Source: Fulvimarina sp. (GTDB lineage Bacteria; Pseudomonadota; Alphaproteobacteria; Rhizobiales; Rhizobiaceae). Taken from it: a stretch of 64,000 nt of DNA. Position numbers and translations under genes: made by a program. Numbering within the stretch: position 1 is the stretch's first letter; the number at the start of each line of letters is the position of its first letter. Of this stretch, positions 17,214 through 26,967 are shown piece after piece. The stretch spans positions 45,847 to 109,846 of the forward strand of contig PACL01000026.1 of the NCBI GenBank assembly GCA_002700095.1, read 5' to 3'. Below the pieces are notes generated by a model, which had not been told where the DNA came from, did not search any database, and was given only the letters and a program-made list of their open reading frames with translations.

Positions 17214-17239
17214 GATCCCGCTGAGGCCCCACCGGGATC
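17214..17239. terminator. Hairpin between convergent exonuclease and iolB genes
   Basis: GATCCCG and CGGGATC form a perfect 7-base-pair stem around a 12-base loop, placed between the two convergent stops and overlapping the iolB stop. No T-run follows on either strand, so it may be an inefficient or Rho-assisted terminator. Confidence 0.45.
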
Positions 17240-18062
17240 AGGCGTCGCGCCGGGCGATCCAGTCGTGGTCCGGGTGGTTCTGGAAGCGCCATTTGCGCAA
17301 GGGGCCGGCCATGACGTTGAGATAATACATCTCGTAGCCGTATGGCGCGGCGCAGGGGTGATGTCCCTTCGGCACCAGCACCACGTCGTGGTTGGAGACG
17401 CTCAGCGTCTCGTCGAGCGTGCCGTCTTCGGTGAAGACCCGCTGGTGGCCATAGCCCTGCACCGGGTTCAGCCGGTGGTAATAGGTCTCTTCCAGATAGG
17501 TCATGCCCGGGAAGGCATCCTCATCATGGCGATGCGGCGGATAGGACGACCAGTGGCCGGCGGGGGTGAAGACCTCCGTGACGAGCAGACTGTCCGCGAC
17601 GTCGCGCTCCTCCATGGCGATGGCGTTGATGTGGCGAAGGTTGGTGCCCTTGCCGCGATCGGCGAGCGAGATGCCCTTAGGGCCGATCCGTGCGGCCTTG
17701 TGGCCGCCGGAGCCCGGCGCGGTGCAGACGGCGAGGGTGCAGGCGGTTGTGGCGGTCGCCGACCACTCGCTGGCATTCGGCACGTAGAGGCAGTGGGGCG
17801 GCGTCTTTTCAAAGACGTCCATGCGCTCGCCCATCTCGCCGAAGTCTTGGCCGGCGGCGGTGAGCTCCGCCTTTCCTTCGACGAGGACGAGGATGGCCTC
17901 GCGGTCGCCCGTCGCCTCCCCAGCGGTGTCGCCGGCCGCAAGACGGTAGAGCGAGAAGCCGACATAGGCCCAGTCCGGCGAAAGCGGCGACTTTGCGTTG
18001 TCCGGCGTGATGGCGTGGACCTTGCCGGTAGTGCCGGCCGGCTTGCGCAAGAGATGGCTCAT
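17238..18062 (-). CDS. iolB: 5-deoxy-glucuronate isomerase
   Basis: The product is 274 residues, the normal IolB size, with two cupin halves. The metal motif SSYPPHRHDED and the following LEETYYHR are hallmarks, as is GHHPCAAPYGYEMYYLN near the end. IolB converts 5-deoxy-glucuronate into 5-dehydro-2-deoxy-D-gluconate in myo-inositol breakdown. The start at 18062 is preceded by AAAGGAG, while an upstream in-frame ATG has no such site. It lies 88 bases after iolE. Confidence 0.95.
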   Translation of the reverse strand: MSHLLRKPAGTTGKVHAITPDNAKSPLSPDWAYVGFSLYRLAAGDTAGEATGDREAILVLVEGKAELTAAGQDFGEMGERMDVFEKTPPHCLYVPNASEWSATATTACTLAVCTAPGSGGHKAARIGPKGISLADRGKGTNLRHINAIAMEERDVADSLLVTEVFTPAGHWSSYPPHRHDEDAFPGMTYLEETYYHRLNPVQGYGHQRVFTEDGTLDETLSVSNHDVVLVPKGHHPCAAPYGYEMYYLNVMAGPLRKWRFQNHPDHDWIARRDA

Positions 18063-18150
18063 AGCGGCGCTCCTTTCGTCATTCATCGTCTTCCGGCCCG
18101 AGCCGCATGGTCGCCTTGCCGGCCATGTCCGTGCCGCTTGCCCGGCTCAC

Positions 18151-19059
18151 TCAGGACGCTTCGGAAAGCCCGGCGGCCTTCGCCAGGGCCTTCAGCGTCT
18201 TCAGGCCGAGCGACTGATACTCGACCGGATTGCGCACCGCCGGGTCCTGCTCGGCCTCGATGACGATCCAACCCGCATAACCGTTTTCGGCGAGGATCGT
18301 CAGGCAGGGGCCGAAATCGACCCCGCCTTCGTCGTCGCCCGGCACGGTGAACACACCGCGGCGTACGCCCTCCAGGAACGACAGGCCGTCGCGGCGCACC
18401 TCGGCCATCACCGCCGGCCGGACGTTCTTGGCGTGGAAATGCGAGACGCGCGAGATGTGCTTGGCGAGATAGGGCGCCGGATCGACGCCGTTGCCGCCGA
18501 AATAGAAGTGCCCCGCGTCGAAGAGCAGCCGCGTCGCCGGGCCGGTGTTCGCCATGAACAGGTCGAGCTCGGCGGGCGTCTCGACCACCGTTCCCATGTG
18601 ATGATGATAGACCAGCGGCACGCCTTCGGCCGCGCAGTGCTTGGCGACAGCCTCGACCTTTGCGCCGAACTCGGCCCAGCGCTCCCTCGGCAGGACGGGG
18701 GAGGCGGCAAGGCTCGCCGCATCGTTGCCGTGGATGGCGTTGGAGGTCTCGCAGGCGATGCAGACGCTGCAGCCCATCGCCTTCAGCCGGTTGAGATGCG
18801 GCTGGATCAAGGCGATCTCCGCCTCGGCCGTCTGGGTGAGGAGGTTCAACGAATACCAGGCGGAGACGAAGGCGAGGCCGTGGGGCTCCAGCGCGGCTTT
18901 CAGCTTGGCCGGATCCCAGGGCATCTTGTGGCCGTTCTCGATGCCGGCGAAGCCGATCTCACCGGCCTCCTTGAGGCAGGTCTCGAGGGGAATGTCGGCC
19001 CCGAGGCTCTGGTCGTCGTCATTTGACCAGGCGATGGGGTTGGTGCCGAAGCGGATCAT
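18151..19059 (-). CDS. iolE: myo-inosose-2 dehydratase
   Basis: The product is 302 residues and starts [15 protein letters not shown], a typical IolE amino terminus. It is a TIM-barrel enzyme of the xylose-isomerase-like superfamily. [21 protein letters not shown] and [12 protein letters not shown] supply conserved metal-binding residues. It dehydrates 2-keto-myo-inositol to the diketone that IolD opens. A 211-base spacer with a large inverted repeat separates it from iolD. Confidence 0.95.
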   Translation of the reverse strand: MIRFGTNPIAWSNDDDQSLGADIPLETCLKEAGEIGFAGIENGHKMPWDPAKLKAALEPHGLAFVSAWYSLNLLTQTAEAEIALIQPHLNRLKAMGCSVCIACETSNAIHGNDAASLAASPVLPRERWAEFGAKVEAVAKHCAAEGVPLVYHHHMGTVVETPAELDLFMANTGPATRLLFDAGHFYFGGNGVDPAPYLAKHISRVSHFHAKNVRPAVMAEVRRDGLSFLEGVRRGVFTVPGDDEGGVDFGPCLTILAENGYAGWIVIEAEQDPAVRNPVEYQSLGLKTLKALAKAAGLSEAS

Positions 19060-19158
19060 TGGGGGCGTCCTGTCGGGGGAGAGATGGTAGGTGTCGGATT
19101 ATGCGGAGGATGGGAATGCGCCGTCTGATGCGCCGCGCCGTACCCCCCTCTGCCTGCC

Positions 19159-19239
19159 GGCATCTCCCCCACAAGGAGGGAGATCGATCGTTCTGAGACG
19201 GCCACGCTGCGTGATCTCCCCCCTTGAGGGGGAGATGCC
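19159..19239. repeat. Large compound inverted repeat between iolE and iolD
   Basis: Two 27-base arms, 19159-19185 and 19213-19239, are reverse complements with about two mismatches, separated by 27 bases. Each arm is also nearly palindromic by itself (ATCTCCC...GGGAGAT), so several hairpins are possible. It looks like a rhizobial-type intergenic palindromic element. It may also act as an mRNA processing or stability element between iolD and iolE. Confidence 0.8.
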
Positions 19240-19270
19240 CTGCCGGCCAAGGCATAGGAGCGATCCATTC

Positions 19271-21097
19271 TCACCCGCCCGCGCGGATCTTCAACTGCGC
19301 CTCATAGGCCGCCCGCGCCTCGACGACCTCCTTCCGCGAGGACACCTCCGGCACCGCGACGTCCCACCAGTGCCCGCCCGGCTCGCTCGACGGATACGGA
19401 TCGGTATCGATCACCACCACGAACGGTCCCGCCGCCGCTTTCGCCCGCTCCAGCGCCGCTTCCAGCTCGGCGATCGAAGCGACGTGGACGGCCGCGGCGC
19501 CCATCGAGGCGGCGTGGGCGGCAAAGTCGATATTCGACTTGTTCACGTGCTCGGTGTGGTCGAGGAGATTGTTGAACTCCTCCCCGCCCGCCGACATCTG
19601 CAGGCGGTTGATGCAGCCGAAGCCGCGATTGTCGGTGAGGACGAGGGTGATCTTCAGCCCGAGCATGACGGCGGTGGCGAGTTCGGAATTGGCCATCATG
19701 TAGCTGCCGTCGCCGAGCATGCAGACGACGTCGCGCTCCGGCTCTGCCATCTTGATGCCGATGGCACCGGCGATCTCGTAGCCCATGCAGGAAAAGCCGT
19801 ATTCCATATGATAGGCGCCGGCTCGCGGGGCCTTCCAGAGCTTGTGGAGCTCGCCCGGCATGGTGCCCGCCGCGCACATGACGATAGTGTCCTCGCCGCT
19901 CGCCCGCTGCACGGCGCCGATGACCTGGCTGTCGGTCGGCAGCTCATTGCCCTCGGGCCGCGCGGTCAGCGGATCGACGGCGGCGAACCACTCGGCCTTC
20001 AGCGCCGGATCCGGCGCAGCGAAGCGCTTGGCATCCATCGCCTCCGACAGCATGTCGAGGCCGACCTGAGCATCGCAGCACAAAGGCTCGGCCCCGCGCT
20101 TCATCGCGTCATAGGCGGCGACGTTGAGCGAGACGAGCTTGCGCTTCGGGTTCTTGAACAGGTTCCACGAGCCGGTGGTGAAGTCCTGAAACCGCGTGCC
20201 GACGCCGAGGACGAGATCGGCCTCTGCGCAGGTGACATTGGCCGAGGACGATCCGGTGACGCCGACGGGGCCGAGATTGAGCTTATGATCCCAGGCGAGC
20301 GCCGACTTGCCGGCCTGGCTCTCGACCACCGGGATCTGGTGGGTCTCGGCGAAAGCCTTCAGCGCGTCCGTTGCGCCGGAAAAATGGACGCCGCCGCCGG
20401 CGACGATCACCGGCTTTTCCGCCGCCTTCAGGAGATTGGTGATAGCGGCGAGTTCCACCGGGTCCGGATAGGGGCGGCGGATGCGCCAGACCTTCGGCTC
20501 GAAGAAGCTTTCCGGCCAGTCATAGGCCTCGGCCTGGACATCCTGGCAGAAGGCGAGACAGACGGGGCCACACTCGGCCGGATCGGTCATCGTCCTGAAG
20601 GCGCGGGGGAGGGCCGCCAGCAGCTGTTCCGGCCGCATGATGCGGTCGAAATAGCGGGTCACCGGCTTGAAGCAGTCGTTGACCGAGATCGTGCCGTCGG
20701 AAAAATCCTCCACCTGCTGGAGGACCGGATCGGGCCCACGATTGGCGAAGACGTCGCCGGGGATCAGGAGAAGCGGCAGGCGGTTCACATGGGCGAGGGC
20801 GGCGGCCGTCACCATGTTTGTCGCGCCGGGGCCGATGGAAGAGGTGACGGCCATCGCCCGGCGCCGGCCGGACTGCTTGGCATAGGCGATGGCCGTGTGG
20901 CACATCGTCTGTTCGTTGTGGCCGCGATAGGTGGTGATGGCATCCCGCTCTGCGTAGAGCGCCTCGCCGATGCCCGCCACGTTGCCATGGCCGAAGATCG
21001 CCCAGACGCCGGCGAGGAAGGGTTCGCCGTCTTCGGTCATCTGAACGCTCAGATATTTCATCATCGCCTGGGCGGCGGTCAGCCGGATCGTCGTCAT
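19271..21097 (-). CDS. iolD: 3D-(3,5/4)-trihydroxycyclohexane-1,2-dione acylhydrolase (ThDP-dependent)
   Basis: The product is 608 residues. It has the three-domain layout of ThDP enzymes: an N-terminal domain with the catalytic Glu region (IFGHGNVAGIGEAL), a central domain, and a C-terminal ThDP site with GDGSYMMANSELA and a later TDNRGFG. IolD opens the inositol-derived ring to give 5-deoxy-glucuronate. The start at 21097 overlaps the iolC stop by four bases. Confidence 0.95.
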   Translation of the reverse strand: MTTIRLTAAQAMMKYLSVQMTEDGEPFLAGVWAIFGHGNVAGIGEALYAERDAITTYRGHNEQTMCHTAIAYAKQSGRRRAMAVTSSIGPGATNMVTAAALAHVNRLPLLLIPGDVFANRGPDPVLQQVEDFSDGTISVNDCFKPVTRYFDRIMRPEQLLAALPRAFRTMTDPAECGPVCLAFCQDVQAEAYDWPESFFEPKVWRIRRPYPDPVELAAITNLLKAAEKPVIVAGGGVHFSGATDALKAFAETHQIPVVESQAGKSALAWDHKLNLGPVGVTGSSSANVTCAEADLVLGVGTRFQDFTTGSWNLFKNPKRKLVSLNVAAYDAMKRGAEPLCCDAQVGLDMLSEAMDAKRFAAPDPALKAEWFAAVDPLTARPEGNELPTDSQVIGAVQRASGEDTIVMCAAGTMPGELHKLWKAPRAGAYHMEYGFSCMGYEIAGAIGIKMAEPERDVVCMLGDGSYMMANSELATAVMLGLKITLVLTDNRGFGCINRLQMSAGGEEFNNLLDHTEHVNKSNIDFAAHAASMGAAAVHVASIAELEAALERAKAAAGPFVVVIDTDPYPSSEPGGHWWDVAVPEVSSRKEVVEARAAYEAQLKIRAGG

Positions 21098-23034
21098 CGG
21101 GTCGTCTCCCCGTCTGCTTCAGCTCTGGCCGCGCGCGCCGCGTCCCAGAGGGCGCAGAGCCGGCCGTATTTCTCTGCCATCATCGCGACGGCATCCTGCG
21201 GCGACAGCGTGCCGGCAAGATAGGCTTTCGCCGCCTCGCCGAAGATCGTGCGCCCGACGGCAAAGCCCTTGACCAGATCGAAACGCGCGGCGGCGGCAAA
21301 GCTTGCCTTCAGCGCGTCTTCCGAGGCATCGAGGCCGAGCATGACGATGCCGCGCACATGCGGGTCGTTCTCGGCAATCGCGGCACAGGCATTCTCCCAC
21401 GCTGCCTCGCTCGCCATGGGTTCGAGTTTCCACCAGTCGGGATAGATGCCGAGATCGTAGAAGCGGCGGATCACCTCGGCCGTCGTGTCGTCGTCGACGG
21501 GGCCGGCCTTGGAGGGGATCACCTCCAGCAGGAATTCGAGCCGGTTGCGGCGGCAGGCCTCGAACAGCCGGCCGACGCTCGCCTCCTGCTCGGCCCACAG
21601 CTCCTGATCGTCGTCCGGGTGGCAGAAGCACAGGCATTTGACCACATGCTCGGCCGGCCATTCGGCGAGGCCGCCACAGTCGAGGCCGATCTCAGGCTCG
21701 AACATCAGCGGTCGCGAGCCCGGCCATTCGACGGGCCGGCCGATCCACAGGCCGCGCCCCGCCGCGCGGTAGAGCGCCTGGCGTCCGAGCCGGCCGTCGC
21801 AGAGGAGGCCATAACCGGGTCGCCCGGCCTGCACCTGAAGCGCCGCATCGAGGCAGAGCTGCTTGAAGGCGCCGATCTTGTCCGGCGTTGCGCCGGGCAG
21901 GTCTTCGAGCTGCATGCGGTGGTCGAAGGCGAAGACGCGCATGGTCGAAAAGTCGCCCTTGCGGTTGGTCGACCAGTGGATCTGCTCGAGCTCGGCGTCC
22001 TTGCGCAGGGCCTTTTCCTTGACGCCCCGCTCAAGGAAGAATTCGAGCTCGGCGAGGGAAGGGTAAGCCGGCGTACAGCCGTGGCGCGAGACGGCGAATG
22101 CGCCGCAGGCATTGGCGTATTCGAGCGAGCGCGGCCAGGCCTCGCCGTCGAGCCAGCCCTTGAGCAGCCCCGACATGAAGCCGTCGCCGGCACCGAGGAC
22201 GTTGAACACCTCGATGGGAAAGCCCGGTCCGGCTTCGCCGTCGTCGAGGCTTGCCGGAATCGCGCCGGTGAACGCCACCGCGCCTGCCGCGCCGCGCTTG
22301 CAGATCAATGTCGCGTCGGAGACGGCACGCACGGCCTTCAGGGCTTGAAGCGTGTCCGTCGTGCCGCCGGCGATGTGGAATTCTTCCTCGGTGCCGACGA
22401 TGAGATCGAACAGGTGGAGCGTCGACTGCAGCTTGGCCGTCACGGTGTCGGAGGCGATGAAGCGCTCCTCGCCGGCGCCATGGCCGGCAAGGCCCCAGAG
22501 GTTCGGCCGGTAGTCGATGTCGAGCGCGGTCTTGGCGCCGTGCTTCTTTGCCAGATCGAGCGCCTTCAGGACGGCCGCCTCGGTCTGCGGGTGGCTGAGA
22601 TGGGTGCCGGTGGCGACGACGGCTCTTGCTCGCGCAATAAAAGCTTCGTCGATGTCGGCTGCCGAGAGCGCCATGTCGGCGCAGTTCTCGCGATAGAAGA
22701 TCAGCGGAAACTGGCTGTCGTCGCGAATGCCGAGAAGGACGAGGGCGGTCAGCCGTTCGGGATCGGTGACGACGCCGGTCGTGTCGACGCCCTCGCGCTT
22801 CAGCTCCTCGATCAGGAACCGCCCCATATGCTCATCGCCGACGCGGGTGATGAGGGCGGACTTCAGTCCGAGCCGCGCCGTGCCGGTCGCCATGTTGGTG
22901 GGCGAGCCGCCGACATATTTATCGAAGGACCGCATGTCTTCGAGCCGCCCGCCGACCTGTCCGCCGTAAAGATCGACGGAGGAGCGGCCGATGGTGATGA
23001 GGTCGAGATCCTTGTGCGTCAGATCGTCTGCCAT
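21094..23034 (-). CDS. iolC: Bifunctional 5-dehydro-2-deoxygluconokinase with C-terminal DUF2090 aldolase-like domain
   Basis: The product is 646 residues, about twice a plain IolC. Residues ~1-330 are a PfkB-family kinase: VGGSPTNMATGTARLG and the catalytic NVLGAGDGFMSGLL. Residues ~350-630 are a DUF2090 domain starting near MRVFAFDHRMQLE, with KLEPMAS and VMLGLDA. The kinase phosphorylates 5-dehydro-2-deoxygluconate. DUF2090 has the class-I aldolase fold and probably performs the IolJ cleavage to dihydroxyacetone phosphate and malonate semialdehyde. The start at 23034 overlaps the ABC ATPase stop as ATGA. Confidence 0.94.
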   Translation of the reverse strand: MADDLTHKDLDLITIGRSSVDLYGGQVGGRLEDMRSFDKYVGGSPTNMATGTARLGLKSALITRVGDEHMGRFLIEELKREGVDTTGVVTDPERLTALVLLGIRDDSQFPLIFYRENCADMALSAADIDEAFIARARAVVATGTHLSHPQTEAAVLKALDLAKKHGAKTALDIDYRPNLWGLAGHGAGEERFIASDTVTAKLQSTLHLFDLIVGTEEEFHIAGGTTDTLQALKAVRAVSDATLICKRGAAGAVAFTGAIPASLDDGEAGPGFPIEVFNVLGAGDGFMSGLLKGWLDGEAWPRSLEYANACGAFAVSRHGCTPAYPSLAELEFFLERGVKEKALRKDAELEQIHWSTNRKGDFSTMRVFAFDHRMQLEDLPGATPDKIGAFKQLCLDAALQVQAGRPGYGLLCDGRLGRQALYRAAGRGLWIGRPVEWPGSRPLMFEPEIGLDCGGLAEWPAEHVVKCLCFCHPDDDQELWAEQEASVGRLFEACRRNRLEFLLEVIPSKAGPVDDDTTAEVIRRFYDLGIYPDWWKLEPMASEAAWENACAAIAENDPHVRGIVMLGLDASEDALKASFAAAARFDLVKGFAVGRTIFGEAAKAYLAGTLSPQDAVAMMAEKYGRLCALWDAARAARAEADGETTR

Positions 23035-23813
23035 CACACCGTCCCGCCGAGGGAGCCTTCCAGCGCCGCCATCTCCTGGCCGCCGGCCATCAGGTCCTGC
23101 AGCTCGTTGCCGGTGATCTCGCCGCGCCTCGCCGTGCCCAGCGTCTTGCCCCGGTTGAGCACGGTGAAGCGGTCGCCCACTGCCAGAGCATGGCGGACGT
23201 TGTGGGTGATGAAGACGATGCCCACCCCTTGCTTGCGCACCCGGTCGATGGTGGCGAGCACGTTGGAGGTCTGGCGCACGCCGAGCGCCGAGGTCGGCTC
23301 GTCGAGGATGAGAACCTTGGCGCCGAAATAGACGGCCCGGGCGATGGCGACCGTCTGGCGCTCGCCGCCGGACAGGGTACCCACCGCCTGGTCGGGCGAG
23401 CGCAGCTTGATGCCCATCTCTCGCATGGCTTCCATGGTGGCCGCATTGGCCTTGTCGATGTCCATGCGCTTGAACAGCCATTTCCCCTTGGTCGGTTCCC
23501 GGCCCATGAAGAAATTGCGCGTCACCGACATCAGCGGGATCATCGCGAGATCCTGGAAGACCGTCGCGATGCCGGCCTCCATGGCGTCGCGCGGGCTGGA
23601 GAAGGCCATCGGTTTGCCATTGAGGAAGATCTCGCCCTTCGTCGGCTTGTGGACGCCGGACATGGTCTTGATGAAGGTCGACTTGCCGGCGCCGTTGTCA
23701 CCGAGCAGGCAATGGCACTCGCCGGGCAGCACGTCGAAGCTGACGCCGGCGAGCGCGATGATGTTGCCGAAGTGCTTCTCGATGTTGTCCATGTGGACGA
23801 TGGGCTTCGACAT
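23034..23813 (-). CDS. Sugar/inositol ABC transporter ATP-binding protein, single ABC domain
   Basis: The product is 259 residues with one ABC domain: Walker [10 protein letters not shown], signature LSGGERQT, and Walker [12 protein letters not shown]. Sugar importers of the RbsA type usually carry two ABC domains in tandem; this is the one-domain FrcA-like form. It sits with the permease, binding protein and iol genes, so inositol is the likely cargo. That rests on context. Confidence 0.92.
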   Translation of the reverse strand: MSKPIVHMDNIEKHFGNIIALAGVSFDVLPGECHCLLGDNGAGKSTFIKTMSGVHKPTKGEIFLNGKPMAFSSPRDAMEAGIATVFQDLAMIPLMSVTRNFFMGREPTKGKWLFKRMDIDKANAATMEAMREMGIKLRSPDQAVGTLSGGERQTVAIARAVYFGAKVLILDEPTSALGVRQTSNVLATIDRVRKQGVGIVFITHNVRHALAVGDRFTVLNRGKTLGTARRGEITGNELQDLMAGGQEMAALEGSLGGTV

Positions 23814-23814
23814 G

Positions 23815-24921
23815 TCAGCGCTCCCCCGTCACGCGTTTGCGGATGAAGTTGTTGAACAGCACGGCCGCGAGCAGCATCGCGCCGAGGAACACCTGGAACC
23901 AGTCCTGGTCGATGGTCGTGTAGGTCAGCCCGATCGTCACCATGCCGAAGATGATCGCGCCGAAGAAGGCGCCGATGGCCGAGCCGTAGCCGCCGGTGAG
24001 GAGGCAGCCGCCGATGACGGCGGCGATGATCGCCTCGAACTCCTTCATGAAGCCGCGCCTGGCATCGGTCGAGCCGGCGTCGATGACGGTGATGATGGCG
24101 ACGAGCGTCGCGCAGCAGGCCGTCAGCACGAAGAGCGAGATCTTCACCTTGCGCACCGGCACGCCGGAATTCGACGCGGCGGTCTCGTCGCCGCCCGACG
24201 CGAAGATCCAGTTGCCCTGGGGTGTGCGCAGGAGGACGTAGGTGGCGATCAGCGCGAAGGCGACGAACCAGAGGATCTCGACGGGAATGCCGGGCACCTT
24301 CGGCATGCCGCTGGAGAAGCGGTCGATCAGGCCCTGCTCCGCCAGCCAGGCGAACAGGCCGGTAAAGGCGTCGCCGGAAAAGACCGGCGTCAGGAAGTCG
24401 TTCTCCACAGCGTCGCGCACGCCGCGCAGCTGGGTGGAGCCGCCGGTGGCGATCTTCAGGCCGACCAGCGAGGCGCCGCGCAGGATGAACAGGAAGGCCA
24501 GCGTGACGATGAAGGAGGGCAGGCCGGTCTTCAGGACGATCGTGCCGTTGACGGCGCCGAGGGCGGCTGCGATGGCGAAGGTCGCGGGGATGGCGATGAC
24601 CAGCGGCATGCCGAAGGTGACGACGAAGGCGCCGAAGATCAGACCGGAAAAGGCCACCATGGAGCCGATCGACAGGTCGAACTCGCCGCCGATCATCAGC
24701 ATCGCCGCGCCGATGGCGAGGATGCCGAGCTGGGCCGCGGGGGTCATGAAGTTCATGACGCCGGACAGCGTGAACATCGTGTCCGAAGCGGTGAAGAGGA
24801 AGAAGATCGTCACAGCGACGACGCCGGCGAGCGCGCCGAGTTCCGGCCGCTTCATCAGCCTGGTGGCAAAGCCTTCCTGCTTCAGCCGCTCGTCCTGAAC
24901 GGCTTCCGAGACGTCGGCCAT
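23815..24921 (-). CDS. Sugar/inositol ABC transporter permease, RbsC/FrcC-like
   Basis: The product is 368 residues with about ten hydrophobic segments. Family motifs include [17 protein letters not shown] and [19 protein letters not shown]. It is nearly flush with the ATPase gene (one base apart). It should form a homodimeric inner-membrane channel for the inositol importer. Confidence 0.94.
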   Translation of the reverse strand: MADVSEAVQDERLKQEGFATRLMKRPELGALAGVVAVTIFFLFTASDTMFTLSGVMNFMTPAAQLGILAIGAAMLMIGGEFDLSIGSMVAFSGLIFGAFVVTFGMPLVIAIPATFAIAAALGAVNGTIVLKTGLPSFIVTLAFLFILRGASLVGLKIATGGSTQLRGVRDAVENDFLTPVFSGDAFTGLFAWLAEQGLIDRFSSGMPKVPGIPVEILWFVAFALIATYVLLRTPQGNWIFASGGDETAASNSGVPVRKVKISLFVLTACCATLVAIITVIDAGSTDARRGFMKEFEAIIAAVIGGCLLTGGYGSAIGAFFGAIIFGMVTIGLTYTTIDQDWFQVFLGAMLLAAVLFNNFIRKRVTGER

Positions 24922-24959
24922 CTTATCGTATCCTCGACAAGTGTCTTGAGCGCGGAGAA

Positions 24960-24986
24960 GGTCGCGGCGCGGCTGGCGCCGCGACC
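24960..24986 (-). promoter_or_regulatory. Strong intercistronic hairpin between binding protein and permease genes
   Basis: GGTCGCGGCGC and GCGCCGCGACC form a perfect 11-base-pair, very GC-rich stem around a 5-base loop, 33 bases after the binding-protein stop. No T-run follows. Such hairpins often protect the binding-protein mRNA or attenuate reading into the permease, giving more binding protein than channel. Confidence 0.65.
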
Positions 24987-25018
24987 CTCCAAGGCGGTGA
25001 CCCCGGTGGGGATCAGGC

Positions 25019-25945
25019 TCAGCGTATGCCCTTGGACGACAGCTCGATCACCTGGGACGCCTTCTCCTCGGTCACGAGGTTCGGGCCGGAGGGCACGTTG
25101 CCGCCGGGCATCAGGCCGTATTTCGCGTTGAGCGCCAGGAAGGCGACGGGCAGGTAGCCCTGCAGGAACTGCTGCTGGTCGATGGCGAAGGCCGCCTTGC
25201 CGTCGGCGACGTCCTTGAGGAAGCCGGCGGAAAGGTCGAAGCTCGCGACCTTGACCGTGTCACCGCGCCCGACGGCCTGGACGGCCTCGACCGCCGGCTC
25301 GCCGACGGTGGCGGCGCCGAGGCCGAGGATGGTGTCGACGTCCTGGTTGGATTCCAGCGCCGCCTGCACCTTCGACTTCACCTCGGTCGGGTCGTTCGAG
25401 GTCGGCACGACCTGGACGCTGCCGCCGAAACCTTCCTCGAAGCCGGCGCAGCGCTGGTCGAGCGAGACGTTGCCGACCTCCTGGTTGACGCAGAGCGCGG
25501 TCTTGCCGCCCATCTCCTTCAGCTTCTCGCCCGCCGCCTTGCCGGCGGTGAACTCGTCCTGGCCGACATGCAGGAGCGCGCCGAGCTTCTTCGAGACGTC
25601 CGAGCCGGAATTCATCGAGATCACCGGGATGCCGGCCTGGACGGCCCGCTCGATCGACGGCCCCAGGGCGTCGGCGTCGGGGATCGAGACGACGAGGCCG
25701 TCGGGCTCCTGGTTCACCGCGGCATCGATGAGCTGGCCCATCTGCACCATGTCGAAGGTCTCGGGGGCCCGGTAGTCGACGCTGGCGCCGGTGTTCTTGG
25801 CGGCCTCCTCGACGCCGTTCTTGACCACCGACCAGAACGGATCGTTGGCCTGGCCATGGGTAACGACGATGATCTGCTGGGCCATGGCCGGCCCGGCAAT
25901 GGCGAGCGCCACGGCAGCGCCGGTGAGCGTCTTCAGAAGTGTCAT
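25019..25945 (-). CDS. Sugar/inositol ABC transporter periplasmic binding protein
   Basis: The product is 308 residues from the ATG at 25945, with a signal peptide ending near AGPAMAQQI. The mature part is a family-1 (RbsB-type) binding protein: VVTHGQANDPFW, IPVISMNSGSD, CVNQEVGNVSLDQRC and KVASFDLSAG. Two cysteines in the mature domain could form a disulphide. The gene is first in the importer/iolCDEB series and is preceded by a GGAA-N6-TTCC palindrome. Confidence 0.94.
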   Translation of the reverse strand: MTLLKTLTGAAVALAIAGPAMAQQIIVVTHGQANDPFWSVVKNGVEEAAKNTGASVDYRAPETFDMVQMGQLIDAAVNQEPDGLVVSIPDADALGPSIERAVQAGIPVISMNSGSDVSKKLGALLHVGQDEFTAGKAAGEKLKEMGGKTALCVNQEVGNVSLDQRCAGFEEGFGGSVQVVPTSNDPTEVKSKVQAALESNQDVDTILGLGAATVGEPAVEAVQAVGRGDTVKVASFDLSAGFLKDVADGKAAFAIDQQQFLQGYLPVAFLALNAKYGLMPGGNVPSGPNLVTEEKASQVIELSSKGIR

Positions 25946-26064
25946 TTCGGATGTTCCTCCCACTGTCGAATTTGCAAGTTGCGACCTGGCTGGTCTGCGC
26001 GGCCGCCGATCTTTGCGGCGACCGAACCCTTTCGTCCCCCAAGGCCGCCCTCCCGGCGGGATCG

Positions 26065-26080
26065 TGGAAGATTTATTCCA
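26065..26080. promoter_or_regulatory. Candidate IolR (RpiR-type) operator before the importer gene
   Basis: TGGAAGATTTATTCCA fits GGAA-N6-TTCC, the motif known for RpiR-type IolR sites in Sinorhizobium. The arms of seven bases have one mismatch. It lies 120 bases before the binding-protein start codon, inside a short AT-rich patch suited to a promoter. Confidence 0.7.
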
Positions 26081-26104
26081 TTTTTCACCTCGCTGGCCGG
26101 AATG

Positions 26105-26941
26105 TCAATTGCCTTCCTTGCGCATTCCGCCGACGGCGACCGCCAGCGAGGTGGCCAGCGTCATGGCGGCGGTCGGGACGCGAAAGGCGCCGACATCGAC
26201 TTCGCGGGCGACGAGGAGGGTTCGCGCAGTCGTGGCCAGGGGGCCGTCGGCGGTATCGCTGAGGCCGACGACCGGGATGCCGCGCTCGTGGGTCCGGGCG
26301 GCGAGCTGCAGCGTCTCCTGCGAGAAGGGCGCGAAGCTGACGGCGAAGAGCGCGTCGCCGGGGCGGATCGCATGGTCGCTCTCGATCTGGCCGGAGGTGC
26401 GGTGGATCACCGTCGGCACCTGCATCTTGTCGAGCATGTAGCCCATGGTGCTGACGATGGCGAAAGCGCGGCGCAGGCCGACGAGATGGATCGTGCCTGC
26501 CGCTGCAAGGATGTCGCAGGCCTGCTGGAGCCGCTCCCCGTCGAGGGTATTCATAAGCGATACCAGCGACTTGTGTCCGGCCTCGGCGAAGTTTGCGACG
26601 AGCAGCTCCGGGCCTTCCTCGCCGCGCTGGCGCAGCTGCGACAGCCGTTCAGCGTAGTCGGGGCGGAACTCGCGATATTCGGCGCGAAACAGCGCCTGCA
26701 TCTCGGAAAAGCCGGAAAACCCCAGCGCCTGGCAGAAGCGCATGAAGGCCGAGGGTTGCACGCCCGCGCCGGCGGAAAGGTCGGCGACCGTCGAGACCGC
26801 CACGAGGTGGATGTTGTGGCGCAGGAACCCGGCGCATTGGCCGAGCCGCTTCGGCAGCGACGCGTCGATGCCGTCGAGCCGATCGAGCAGTTCGGAGACG
26901 GTTTCCGGCGCCCGCGTCGTCTCGTTGCCTGTGGCCGCCAT
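26105..26941 (-). CDS. RpiR-family transcriptional regulator, probable inositol regulator (IolR-like)
   Basis: The product is 278 residues. Residues ~15-90 form an RpiR-type helix-turn-helix (STVADLSAGAGVQPSAFMRFCQALGF). Residues ~120-260 form a SIS sugar-phosphate-binding domain (GTIHLVGLRRAFAIVSTMGY, RPGDALFAVSFAPFSQET). RpiR-type IolR proteins in rhizobia repress the inositol genes and are released by an inositol-pathway intermediate. The gene is divergent from a MocA dehydrogenase. A perfect palindrome between them overlaps its own likely promoter. Confidence 0.92.
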   Translation of the reverse strand: MAATGNETTRAPETVSELLDRLDGIDASLPKRLGQCAGFLRHNIHLVAVSTVADLSAGAGVQPSAFMRFCQALGFSGFSEMQALFRAEYREFRPDYAERLSQLRQRGEEGPELLVANFAEAGHKSLVSLMNTLDGERLQQACDILAAAGTIHLVGLRRAFAIVSTMGYMLDKMQVPTVIHRTSGQIESDHAIRPGDALFAVSFAPFSQETLQLAARTHERGIPVVGLSDTADGPLATTARTLLVAREVDVGAFRVPTAAMTLATSLAVAVGGMRKEGN

Positions 26942-26967
26942 GGCGAATCTCCCGTCTTGACACCGGC

